This document shows positions 52,636-61,063 of a stretch of DNA of 64,000 nt, in pieces. Below the pieces are notes generated by a model, which worked only from the letters and a program-made list of their open reading frames with translations, made no database searches and had not been told where the DNA came from. A program made the translations under genes and the position numbers. Source of the stretch: Dysgonomonas sp. Marseille-P4677 (GTDB lineage: Bacteria; Bacteroidota; Bacteroidia; Bacteroidales; Dysgonomonadaceae); assembly GCF_016652235.1 (NCBI RefSeq), contig NZ_JAEPKU010000001.1, positions 1-64,000 on the forward strand, read 5' to 3'. Positions within the stretch are counted from its first letter, which is position 1, and the number at the start of each line of letters is the position of its first letter.

Positions 52636-54597
52636 TTCTCCACCCGATTGCTTAAGTAATTCCTTTAATTGTTCTTCTGTGTGATCCAGTTGCCTTAAAG
52701 GGATTGTTTCTACTACTGCCAGAGATGGATCTATATCATACATCTGAGTGTCGGATGTTGTTAGCTTCTTAATAATATTATAACAGCCGAATATGATTTG
52801 ACGTGATGGATTCATATGTACGTTACGGAAGATACGGTCTACTACCATATAGGTAAAGTCGCCACGTTTATCAATAGCATCTTTCATTGATGGATAACGT
52901 GATTTAAGATCGACAAGTCCATGACGTTCCAATTCGTTGGCTATAAGGGTTACGTATTTATCCGTATGGATGCCGAGTTTAAATCCGGCTCTAATATTGA
53001 TTCTAAATATCTTTCTGGGAGCATATACGGTGGTCTCATAGCTGAACTCATAAGGTTCGTCTGTTCTTTTTATACGTACAAACCAATAGGTGTCAGCACG
53101 TTTTGGAGTTCTTCTAAATAGAGAATAAGCAATCTTACTTTCCAGGAAATTCTTATTATTGGCCTTTACGATGTAAACAAGATGTGTGGCCGCTTTAGGT
53201 ATTGATTCATCCTGGCTGATTCTGATGATCTGATTAATATATTTTTCATCTACCTGATCGTAAACAGTATAATGACGTTTGATGCGGCGTCCATTATACC
53301 AAGAATACATTAGAAGTAATAATATACCGGCAATAATAATAGGCACAAAACCTCCATGTGCGAATTTTTGCATATTGGCAAGGAAGAAACTAAACTCTAT
53401 GACCACAAAGAATAGGGTTAACGGAATACTGAACCACAATGGTTTGTTATTCTTCATAAAGTAAAGGAATAACAAGATACTGGTCATCAACATACTCAAT
53501 GTAATGGCAAGTCCATAAGCGGCTTCCAACTTCATCGAGGATTGCATAAAAAGGATGATGATAATACATAAGACCATCATCATATGGTTTATTGAGGGTA
53601 TATATAGCTGCCCTTTGATATTAGATGGATATTGTATTTTTACGTTTGGCCATATATTTAGAGAAATAGCTTCGCTGATAACCGTAAATGATCCGCTAAT
53701 CAACGCCTGACTGGCAATAATAGCGGCTATTGTAGCCATTATCACTCCAATTAGCCCAAACCATTCGGGCATCATGGCAAAGAAAGGATTTACGTCATGA
53801 GTTATGTAAGGGCTGTTTATAATCCATGCTGCTTGTCCCAGATAATTTAGTATCAATGCTAGTTTTACATATATCCATGATGTACGAATATTCTTTAGCC
53901 CACAGTGCCCTAAGTCGGAATAAAGGGCTTCGGCTCCTGTTGTACAAAGGAAGATAGCACCGAGTATTACCATTGTTTGTGGAACCTTTATAAGAAAGTT
54001 GATTGCATATAGTGGGTTGAATGCCTTGAATACACTGACATCGGTAATTATCTGATTGATCCCTACAATTGCCATCATAGTAAACCATGTTATCATTAAT
54101 GGTCCAAAATATTTTCCGAGAGAACCTGTGCCAAGAGGCTGAACGAGGAATAATATTAATACGATGGCTATGGTAACCGGAATTACAGGTATATGGGGGG
54201 CAATAACATTCAATCCTTCCACAGCCGACATGACGGTCATCGCAGGAGTAATTATTCCGTCGGCAAGTAATGTCGCGGCTCCAAGCCCGGCCAGGATGTA
54301 TGCCCAACGGTATTTTTGACGGATAAGGGCGTATAAAGAAAGAATTCCACCCTCTCCCTTATTATCAGCACGTAAGGTAATGATGACATATTTCAATGTG
54401 GTTTGTATTGTCAAGGTCCATATCACACAGGATACGGCTCCTAGTATATAGTCGGGGCGTGAAAGTTGTCCGTCCGGGAGCGAGTTTAGTATTGCTCTCA
54501 TTACATATAAAGGCGATGTTCCAATATCTCCAAATACGATTCCAATGGCTAGAACAACACCTAATGTACTAAACGGAACTTTCTTATTTTCCTTCAT
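52624..54597 (-). CDS. kup: Potassium uptake protein Kup
   Basis: The 657-residue protein has about 12 membrane helices and a C-terminal soluble domain of about 150 residues. Family marks are GVVLAIGIVFGDIGTSPLYVMRAI at the N-terminus, NKGEGGILSLYALI, and LADGIITPAMTVMSAVEGL. It brings K+ into the cell with protons. Normal length. It has a TACTTTTG box (minus strand, 54623-54630) 26 nt upstream, and overlaps the 3' end of the deacylase gene. Confidence 0.95.
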   Translation of the reverse strand: MKENKKVPFSTLGVVLAIGIVFGDIGTSPLYVMRAILNSLPDGQLSRPDYILGAVSCVIWTLTIQTTLKYVIITLRADNKGEGGILSLYALIRQKYRWAYILAGLGAATLLADGIITPAMTVMSAVEGLNVIAPHIPVIPVTIAIVLILFLVQPLGTGSLGKYFGPLMITWFTMMAIVGINQIITDVSVFKAFNPLYAINFLIKVPQTMVILGAIFLCTTGAEALYSDLGHCGLKNIRTSWIYVKLALILNYLGQAAWIINSPYITHDVNPFFAMMPEWFGLIGVIMATIAAIIASQALISGSFTVISEAISLNIWPNVKIQYPSNIKGQLYIPSINHMMMVLCIIIILFMQSSMKLEAAYGLAITLSMLMTSILLFLYFMKNNKPLWFSIPLTLFFVVIEFSFFLANMQKFAHGGFVPIIIAGILLLLMYSWYNGRRIKRHYTVYDQVDEKYINQIIRISQDESIPKAATHLVYIVKANNKNFLESKIAYSLFRRTPKRADTYWFVRIKRTDEPYEFSYETTVYAPRKIFRINIRAGFKLGIHTDKYVTLIANELERHGLVDLKSRYPSMKDAIDKRGDFTYMVVDRIFRNVHMNPSRQIIFGCYNIIKKLTTSDTQMYDIDPSLAVVETIPLRQLDHTEEQLKELLKQSGGESEA

Positions 54598-54622
54598 GTT
54601 TTTATATCTTGAAAAATTGCAT

Positions 54623-54630
54623 CAAAAGTA
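54623..54630 (-). promoter_or_regulatory. Candidate -7 box for kup
   Basis: The minus strand reads TACTTTTG (TAnnTTTG) 26 nt upstream of the kup start. No -33 box is seen. Confidence 0.4.
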
Positions 54631-54841
54631 CAAGATTATTTGATATGGATATTTATTATCCTGTTAAATGTTTTGAGCGAGGCTATTAGCTACTATTATC
54701 AAATCAGATGTTCATATTGAGGGAACACATAATTGACAATAAGCCGGTATTTCATCTTTAATAAATGATTTGACTATTAAAATCACAAATCGTTATTTTC
54801 TATAATTACAATTATCTATAGAGCAAAGTTTATATTTTTAT

Positions 54842-56614
54842 TTAAAACTCCTCAAATTGTTCTTGATATAATGAATAGTATTTGCCTTTCAACATTAATA
54901 ATTCTCTGTGGCTTCCTTGTTCTATAATCTGTCCATGATCTAGTACCAGTATTTTATCTGCATTGCGTACTGTAGATAATCTGTGTGCTATAATAAGGCT
55001 TGTACGTCCTTGCATAAGCTGATCCAATCCCTTTTGTATAAGTAGCTCACTTCTGGTGTCTATATTACTTGTAGCTTCGTCCAAGAGTAGAATCGGAGGG
55101 TCAGCAATGGCGGCTCGTGCTATGTTGAGAAGCTGACGCTGTCCTTGACTTAGGTTTGCCCCATCATTCTCCAATAGGGTGTCATATCCATGAGGTAGAC
55201 GTTTTATGAATGAATGAGCGGCAGTAAGTTTCGCGGCCTGTACTACTTCTTCATCCGTTGCTTCCAATCGTCCAAATCTGATGTTTTCACGTACAGTGCC
55301 CGTAAATAGATGGGTGTCTTGTAATACGATAGCCATTGACTTACGTAAATCCTTCCTTCTAATTTGCTGTATAGAAGTGCCGTCTATTGTAATTTCTCCT
55401 GATTGTATATCAAAGAATCGGGGGAGCATATTTAAAATAGTAGTCTTACCCGCCCCGGTTTCACCTACTAATGCGATTTTTGTACCAGGTGTGGCATGAA
55501 GGGATATTCCCTTCAGAATAAGTTTTTCAGGTTTATAACCAAAATAAACATTATCCATTACGAGGTCTCCTTTAATATCGTTGAGAGCAACCGCATTGTT
55601 ATCATCCTCCTGTTCAGGTTTTTCATCTATTACCTGAAATATGCGTTCTGCTCCTGCAATCGCCGCTTGTATACTATTGTAAAGGCTGGCTAGTTCATTG
55701 ATCGGACGACCAAATTGTCGTGAATATTGAAGGAAGGCTGCGAGGCCTCCTACGTCGAAGCCTCTGAATATGGCAAGCAAAGCACCCACAATGGTTATGA
55801 TAACATAGTTCAAAGTATTCAGGTTTTGCATTACTGGCATCATCATACCCGAATAGAACTGAGCTTTCTCCGATTTACTTTTTAGATTCTGGTTAAAAAC
55901 CTCAAATTCGGCGACAACTTTTTTCTCATGTCCAAAAACTTTGATCACTTTCTGACCACTGATCATCTCTTCTATATATCCATTTACTTCACCAAGTGTT
56001 TCTTGTTGTGCTTTGAAATACTTCCGGCTACGCTTTACGATTCCTTTAGCACTTAAGAACATAATCGGTACAGTTATCAAAGTAACTAAAGTCAGTATAG
56101 GACTAATATATATCATCAATGTGAAGATTCCGATAAGCATCAATGCACTGGACAGCATATCGGAAAGACTGTCAGTTAAGGCATTACTTATCTGGTCGAT
56201 ATCATTTGTGTATCGGCTCATCAGATCACCATGCTGATGTGTGTCGAAATGCTTGATAGGAAGCTTCTCCATCTTCTCAAATAAGTCAGTTCGCATTCGT
56301 GTTACGGTGTTTTGCCCAATCCTATTTAGTAAACGATATTGTATATATGTAGCAATTACTCCTGCAATATAGATACCAGCCAATATGACAAGTATTTTCA
56401 TTAATCCCTCATAATCCCCTGGTAAGATATAATCATTGATTATCGGTCGTAGCATGTACGAGCCTATAAGGCTGGATATTATGCTGATGATAATTAGTAT
56501 TCCGATTATACTCAGCAGCTTCTTATCGCAGGCCAGATATGACATTAGGCGAAGGAAAGTTTTCTTTCCTTGCTGCGGTTTACCGCTATGCTTGTAATGA
56601 TCTCCATGCGCCAT
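54842..56614 (-). CDS. ABC exporter, permease-ATPase half (consensus ATPase)
   Basis: The 590-residue type IV half-exporter has six membrane helices (about 33-320) and a nucleotide-binding domain with normal Walker A GETGAGKT (384-391), Walker B with catalytic Glu513 (LLLDEATS) and H-loop His544 (IIAHRLS). Its signature, LSQGQ (488-492), departs from LSGGQ. The partner gene ends 3 nt upstream; its substitutions fall in the same composite site as this altered signature, so the two proteins should form a heterodimer. The substrate is unknown: MdlAB/MsbA-like multidrug or lipid exporters are the nearest types. The N-terminus is His-rich (MAHGDHYKHSGK). Confidence 0.92.
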   Translation of the reverse strand: MAHGDHYKHSGKPQQGKKTFLRLMSYLACDKKLLSIIGILIIISIISSLIGSYMLRPIINDYILPGDYEGLMKILVILAGIYIAGVIATYIQYRLLNRIGQNTVTRMRTDLFEKMEKLPIKHFDTHQHGDLMSRYTNDIDQISNALTDSLSDMLSSALMLIGIFTLMIYISPILTLVTLITVPIMFLSAKGIVKRSRKYFKAQQETLGEVNGYIEEMISGQKVIKVFGHEKKVVAEFEVFNQNLKSKSEKAQFYSGMMMPVMQNLNTLNYVIITIVGALLAIFRGFDVGGLAAFLQYSRQFGRPINELASLYNSIQAAIAGAERIFQVIDEKPEQEDDNNAVALNDIKGDLVMDNVYFGYKPEKLILKGISLHATPGTKIALVGETGAGKTTILNMLPRFFDIQSGEITIDGTSIQQIRRKDLRKSMAIVLQDTHLFTGTVRENIRFGRLEATDEEVVQAAKLTAAHSFIKRLPHGYDTLLENDGANLSQGQRQLLNIARAAIADPPILLLDEATSNIDTRSELLIQKGLDQLMQGRTSLIIAHRLSTVRNADKILVLDHGQIIEQGSHRELLMLKGKYYSLYQEQFEEF

Positions 56615-56617
56615 ATC

Positions 56618-58342
56618 TTAGAATGCGATTTGTTGTGAATTGTAAATTTCCTGATACACTTTTGATTGTTCAATCAACTCTAGTGGCCTACCTATAGCAT
56701 CAATTTCCCCATCTTCGAGTACGATAACCCTGTCTGCCGATTGCATTGTATTGATTCGCTGAGTTATTATGAAAACGGTAGTATCGTGAAGTAATTTATT
56801 TAAGTTCTGTCGAATCTTTTGTTCAGTATCTGAATCAACTGCACTTGTACTATCATCAAGTATAAGTATTTTGGGCTTTCTTAGTAAAGCGCGAGCTATA
56901 CAAATACGTTGTTTCTGCCCGCCGGACAGATTAACACCTCCTCGGCCAAGTAATGTATTGTAACCATCGCTGAAAGACATGATGAATTCATGAGCTTGAG
57001 CTGCCTTCGCCGCTTCTTCTATCTCTTCTATTGTTGCATCCGACTTGCCCCATCGAAGATTATCTATTATAGTCCCTGTAAATAATTCGTTTTTCTGTAA
57101 TACCATTCCTATTTCACTATGGAGTTCGTCCAAGTTATAGTCTTTTACATTTACTCCATCAATAAGAACTTCGCCTTTTGTTGTATCATATAATCTGGGG
57201 ATTAGTTGCAGCATAGAGCTTTTTGCAGCACCGGTAGCTCCCACTACAGCAATCGTTTCCCCTTGGTGAATATGGAAATTTATATCTTTCAATACATCAT
57301 TTTCTCCTCCACTATAGCGAAAGTATACGTTGTGGAAAGTGACTGCCCCTTTATTTATCTTTAAGCTCTTTTTTAGTGATTCTGGAGTGTTTGCTAAAGA
57401 AGGCTCTGTGTTCAATACCTCTAATATTCGTTCGGAGGATGCAGACGCTCTTGCAATATTCATAATTACCATAGATAGCAGCATTAGTGCCATTAATATC
57501 TGAACCAGATAATTTACAAACGAAATCAACTCTCCCACTTTCAGTTCGCCGGAGATTACTTTACCTCCTCCTACCCATAAGATAACTATAACCGATAGGT
57601 TCATTATAAGTTGCATCACAGGAAATATGGCTACAACAATATTGGAAGCCCTGATAACCATATCGCGTAAATCTTCACTACTCTTACTGAATTTTCGTGC
57701 TTCGAAATCTTCTCTAACGAAGGATTTTACTACCCTGATGTTGATGAGGTTTTCCCTAACGACACCATTCAATTTGTCAACTTTCTGTTGTACCTTCATA
57801 AAAAGGGGGAAGCCTTTGCGTAGTATCAGAAATACACTTATCCCAAGAATAGGTATAGCTCCGATGAGGATGATGGCCAAATCCATATTTATTTTAATAA
57901 CAAACACAATGGCCATTATAAGCATGAGAGGCGAGCGTAACATCAACCGCATTCCCATCAGTATAACCAGCTGTATTCGTGAAATATCGTTTGTAAGTCG
58001 AGTAATAAGAGATGCTGAATTGAAGCGATCTATTTCGGAAAAGGAAAGTTGTTGTATCTTTTTAAAGAGAGAAGAACGGAGGTCTGTCCCAAATCCGATG
58101 GAAGTACGTGATGATACAAATACATTGATAATACTGAAAACGAGACCTATCAGAGATACAATAATCATTTTTATACCGACATGAGTTATCACGGACAAAT
58201 CTTTAGGGAGTACCCCATTGTCGATAATGTCGGCCATATAGAGTGGTTGTAATGTTTCACTCATTACTGTAATGAGGACAAGAAAGGGGCAAATAATGAG
58301 ACTCGATGAATAATTCTTGAGTATATGCCAATATTTCTTCAT
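56618..58342 (-). CDS. ABC exporter, permease-ATPase half (degenerate ATPase)
   Basis: The 574-residue half-exporter has six membrane helices (about 14-300) and an ATPase domain with three substitutions. In Walker A (GATGAAKS, 368-375) Ala373 replaces the conserved Gly. Asp497 stands where the catalytic Glu should be (ILILDDSTS). Gln528 stands in place of the H-loop His (IITQRI). Its signature LSGGQ (472-476) is normal. This is the pattern of the degenerate half of heterodimeric exporters such as TM287/288 and BmrCD. It is the first gene of the pair; a TATATTTG box (minus strand, 58381-58388) may be the promoter. Confidence 0.92.
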   Translation of the reverse strand: MKKYWHILKNYSSSLIICPFLVLITVMSETLQPLYMADIIDNGVLPKDLSVITHVGIKMIIVSLIGLVFSIINVFVSSRTSIGFGTDLRSSLFKKIQQLSFSEIDRFNSASLITRLTNDISRIQLVILMGMRLMLRSPLMLIMAIVFVIKINMDLAIILIGAIPILGISVFLILRKGFPLFMKVQQKVDKLNGVVRENLINIRVVKSFVREDFEARKFSKSSEDLRDMVIRASNIVVAIFPVMQLIMNLSVIVILWVGGGKVISGELKVGELISFVNYLVQILMALMLLSMVIMNIARASASSERILEVLNTEPSLANTPESLKKSLKINKGAVTFHNVYFRYSGGENDVLKDINFHIHQGETIAVVGATGAAKSSMLQLIPRLYDTTKGEVLIDGVNVKDYNLDELHSEIGMVLQKNELFTGTIIDNLRWGKSDATIEEIEEAAKAAQAHEFIMSFSDGYNTLLGRGGVNLSGGQKQRICIARALLRKPKILILDDSTSAVDSDTEQKIRQNLNKLLHDTTVFIITQRINTMQSADRVIVLEDGEIDAIGRPLELIEQSKVYQEIYNSQQIAF

Positions 58343-58380
58343 GTATCTTATGTGTTCTTTATTATCTTATAAAATGTTTA

Positions 58381-58388
58381 CAAATATA
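58381..58388 (-). promoter_or_regulatory. Candidate -7 box for the ABC exporter pair
   Basis: The minus strand reads TATATTTG (TAnnTTTG), 38 nt upstream of the first exporter gene. No -33 box is seen. Confidence 0.4.
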
Positions 58389-58586
58389 TGTATTTGTGGA
58401 GGAGTTTTATACTTTTATATGATGTTGCATCTGTCACGCATAGTTATTATCAATAAGATATTAACAAATATCTATATTTTTTGATAAGCTGCCAACTTAT
58501 TTGTAATATTGCATTACAATACTTTTTAAAACAATATCGTGTTTTAATTTGTTCAGAATTTTAGCTATCATCAAAATATCATCATT

Positions 58587-59093
58587 ATGTTAAGTAAAAA
58601 ATTAGAAGCTGCGCTAAATGCGCAAATTAATGCAGAATTCTGGTCTGCATATCTTTATTTGTCTATGGCTGCTCATTTTGCCGCAGATGGTAAACCGGGC
58701 TTTGCCAACTGGTTTGAGATTCAGTTCAAAGAAGAACAAGATCATGCATTGAAGTTCTTTAATTATGTAATCGAAAGAGGAGGTAAGGTAGAGTTGAAAC
58801 CGATTGCGAAAGTGGCTCAATCATGGAAATCTCCGTTAGATGCTTTTGAAGAAACGTTGAAGCATGAGCAAGTTGTTACAGGTCTTATTAACGACCTTGT
58901 ATCATTGGCAAAAGAAGAGAAAGATTATGCAACAGAAAGTATGTTGAGATGGTTTGTCGACGAACAGGTAGAAGAAGAAGCTACAGCTCAAGGTTATATC
59001 GATGCATTGAAAATGATTAAAGACAATGGATTCGGTATTTATACAATGGATAAAGAGCTACAATCAAGGGCTTATACACCAATTGCAGAATAA
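58587..59093 (+). CDS. ftnA: Ferritin, bacterial non-haem type
   Basis: The 168-residue four-helix protein has the ferroxidase residues Glu17, Glu50 and His53 (NAEFWSAYLYLSMA, FKEEQDHALKFF), then Glu residues in KHEQVV and DEQVEEEATAQ. It stores iron in a 24-subunit shell in the cytoplasm and limits oxidative damage. Length and ending are those of FtnA-type proteins of Bacteroidales. It is a single gene with a terminator at 59119-59157. Confidence 0.96.
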   Translation: MLSKKLEAALNAQINAEFWSAYLYLSMAAHFAADGKPGFANWFEIQFKEEQDHALKFFNYVIERGGKVELKPIAKVAQSWKSPLDAFEETLKHEQVVTGLINDLVSLAKEEKDYATESMLRWFVDEQVEEEATAQGYIDALKMIKDNGFGIYTMDKELQSRAYTPIAE

Positions 59094-59118
59094 GAATCAT
59101 AAATATGTAGATTCGGGC

Positions 59119-59157
59119 AAATCTCTCTGAATATTTCAGAGAGATTTGTTATTTTTA
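59119..59157 (+). terminator. Terminator after ferritin
   Basis: A 13-bp stem (AAATCTCTCTGAA at 59119-59131, TTCAGAGAGATTT at 59135-59147) with a 3-nt loop is followed by GTTATTTTTAT. Confidence 0.88.
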
Positions 59158-59182
59158 TATATTCGATAATAAAGCTATAGAT

Positions 59183-59875
59183 TTGATACAGATAGAAAAT
59201 ATATCAAAAAGTTATGAGCATCAGGTTGCATTATCTGATATTAGCTTTTCCCTTCAAAAGGGAGAGATAGTTGCTCTTTTAGGTGTAAATGGCGCCGGAA
59301 AATCTACTTTGATGAAAATTTTATCTGGAATTATACTTCCCGATATGGGATCAATAACCTTCTTTGGTCAAGATTTTCATACCAATTCTTTAAGTATGAA
59401 GAAACAAATTGGATACCTTTCGGAAGATAATCCCTTGTATGAAGATATGTATGTAAAAGAATATCTAGAATACGTTAGAGGGATATATAACGCAGATAAA
59501 ATGCGTGTTGGTGAGGTAATAGAACAAACCGGCTTACAAAAAGAGTATAAGAAAAAGATAAGAGATTTGTCGAAGGGCAATAGACAACGGGTAGGAATTG
59601 CGCAAGCATTAGTCTATGATCCTTTATTCCTTATTCTGGATGAAGCAACATCAGGTTTGGACCCTAATCAGCGTGAAAATCTGAATAAATTATTAATTGA
59701 ATTATCTATAGGAAAAATCATACTGTTTTCTACACATGTTTTACAGGATGTAAGAGAAATTTGCTCACGTTTTGTATTACTTGATAAAGGAAATCTGATA
59801 GCTGATAAAAAAGTAAATGAAATTGATTCTATAGAGGAAATCTTTCATACACTAACGAATGAAAATAATAGCTGA
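59183..59875 (+). CDS. ABC transporter ATP-binding protein, GldA-like
   Basis: The 230-residue ATPase has Walker A GVNGAGKST, a signature reading LSKGNRQR instead of LSGGQ, Walker B LFLILDEATSGLDP, and H-loop STHVLQD. It is like the ATPases of ABC-2 exporters, including gliding-motility GldA. No ATG is in frame near the start of homology; TTG at 59183 (MIQIENISKSYEHQ) is the most likely start. No permease gene is next to it. It ends within pdxB (17-nt overlap), so the two are on one mRNA. Its job is not known. Confidence 0.85.
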   Translation: MIQIENISKSYEHQVALSDISFSLQKGEIVALLGVNGAGKSTLMKILSGIILPDMGSITFFGQDFHTNSLSMKKQIGYLSEDNPLYEDMYVKEYLEYVRGIYNADKMRVGEVIEQTGLQKEYKKKIRDLSKGNRQRVGIAQALVYDPLFLILDEATSGLDPNQRENLNKLLIELSIGKIILFSTHVLQDVREICSRFVLLDKGNLIADKKVNEIDSIEEIFHTLTNENNS

Positions 59876-60977
59876 TAGAAATATTCCATATTTAAAGGGT
59901 ATAGCCGAATATTTTGGGGAAGTAACCTATCTCGATGGCGCTGCATTTACTCATCAGACTATAAAAGATGCAGATACACTAATCGTACGGACAGTAACCC
60001 GATTTGATGAGCATCTTTTAAAAGATACAAACGTAAAGCTTATTTGCTCGGCAACTATCGGATACGACCATATTGATACTATATATTGTGAAGCGAATGG
60101 GATAACATGGAAAAATGCTCCGGGTTGTAATTCAGGCTCAGTAATGCAATATATTATATCCTCGCTCATTACTATATCCAGAAATAAAGGGTTTGACTTG
60201 AAGGAAAAAACAATTGGTATTGTAGGCGTTGGTAATGTCGGCAAGAAAGTCGCAAAGGCTTGTGAAATCTTAGGTTTAAGGGTCTTACTTAACGATCCGC
60301 CAAGACAGGAAGTCGGAGACGGGGAAGATTTTGTAGCTCTTGAAACAATAATGGCTGAAGCTGATATTATAACATTTCACACTCCACTGACAAAGGAAGG
60401 AATATACAAGACTTATCATTTAGCAAACGATTCTTTTTTTTCCTCATTAAAGAAAAATCCTATTATTATTAATTCAGCGCGAGGAGGTATTATTGAAACA
60501 TCAGCTATAAAGAAGGCAATAAGAGAGAACAAGATTTCCGGAGCTGTTATTGACTGTTGGGAGAATGAGCCACAGATTGATTTGGAATATATGGATATGG
60601 TAGATATTGCAACTCCGCATATTGCCGGCTACTCTGCTGATGGAAAAGCAAACGCTACACGCATATCGTTGGATTCTATTGCAGATTTCTATGGATTGAA
60701 TAGAGAGCCTATATCTTTAGTTCGAGAGCCTACTCCAGAGGATTCGGTTATTGACTTGGATAAATTTGATAATTCCGATAATAGGATTTATTCTGCTATA
60801 TTGAAAACATATGATCCGATAAATGATTTTGTGAATTTAAAGGCTTCTCCCGATGCTTTTAAGCAATTGCGGAACAACTATCCTCTGCGAAGGGAATACT
60901 TTGCCTATTCGATTAAAAATGCATCCGTAGAAGAAGTGATTAGACTACAGGGTTTAGGATTTAAAATAGCTTACTAA
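59859..60977 (+). CDS. pdxB: Erythronate-4-phosphate dehydrogenase
   Basis: The 372-residue NAD-dependent enzyme is the second step of the DXP-dependent vitamin B6 pathway. It has the D-isomer dehydrogenase layout: MKIIADRNIPYLKGIAEYFGEV, SATIGYDHIDTIY, NAPGCNSGSVMQY, the NAD loop GIVGVGNVGKKVA, NSARGGIIE and the catalytic Asp-His region (DIATPHIAGYS). The C-terminal dimerisation domain typical of PdxB is present (about 290-372), which separates it from other dehydrogenases. The start overlaps the ABC ATPase gene by 17 nt. A bidirectional terminator follows. Confidence 0.95.
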   Translation: MKIIADRNIPYLKGIAEYFGEVTYLDGAAFTHQTIKDADTLIVRTVTRFDEHLLKDTNVKLICSATIGYDHIDTIYCEANGITWKNAPGCNSGSVMQYIISSLITISRNKGFDLKEKTIGIVGVGNVGKKVAKACEILGLRVLLNDPPRQEVGDGEDFVALETIMAEADIITFHTPLTKEGIYKTYHLANDSFFSSLKKNPIIINSARGGIIETSAIKKAIRENKISGAVIDCWENEPQIDLEYMDMVDIATPHIAGYSADGKANATRISLDSIADFYGLNREPISLVREPTPEDSVIDLDKFDNSDNRIYSAILKTYDPINDFVNLKASPDAFKQLRNNYPLRREYFAYSIKNASVEEVIRLQGLGFKIAY

Positions 60978-61005
60978 GAAAGAAGTAGAATTTTATGGAA
61001 ATATA

Positions 61006-61036
61006 AAAGAGGAGCAATATTATATTGCTCCTCTTT
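61006..61036. terminator. Bidirectional terminator between pdxB and rpoC
   Basis: A 14-bp stem (AAAGAGGAGCAATA at 61006-61019, TATTGCTCCTCTTT at 61023-61036) with a 3-nt loop has an A-run and T-run at its ends. It serves both convergent genes. Confidence 0.9.
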
Positions 61037-61063
61037 CTTAATTATAATAAAAGAATAAATTAA

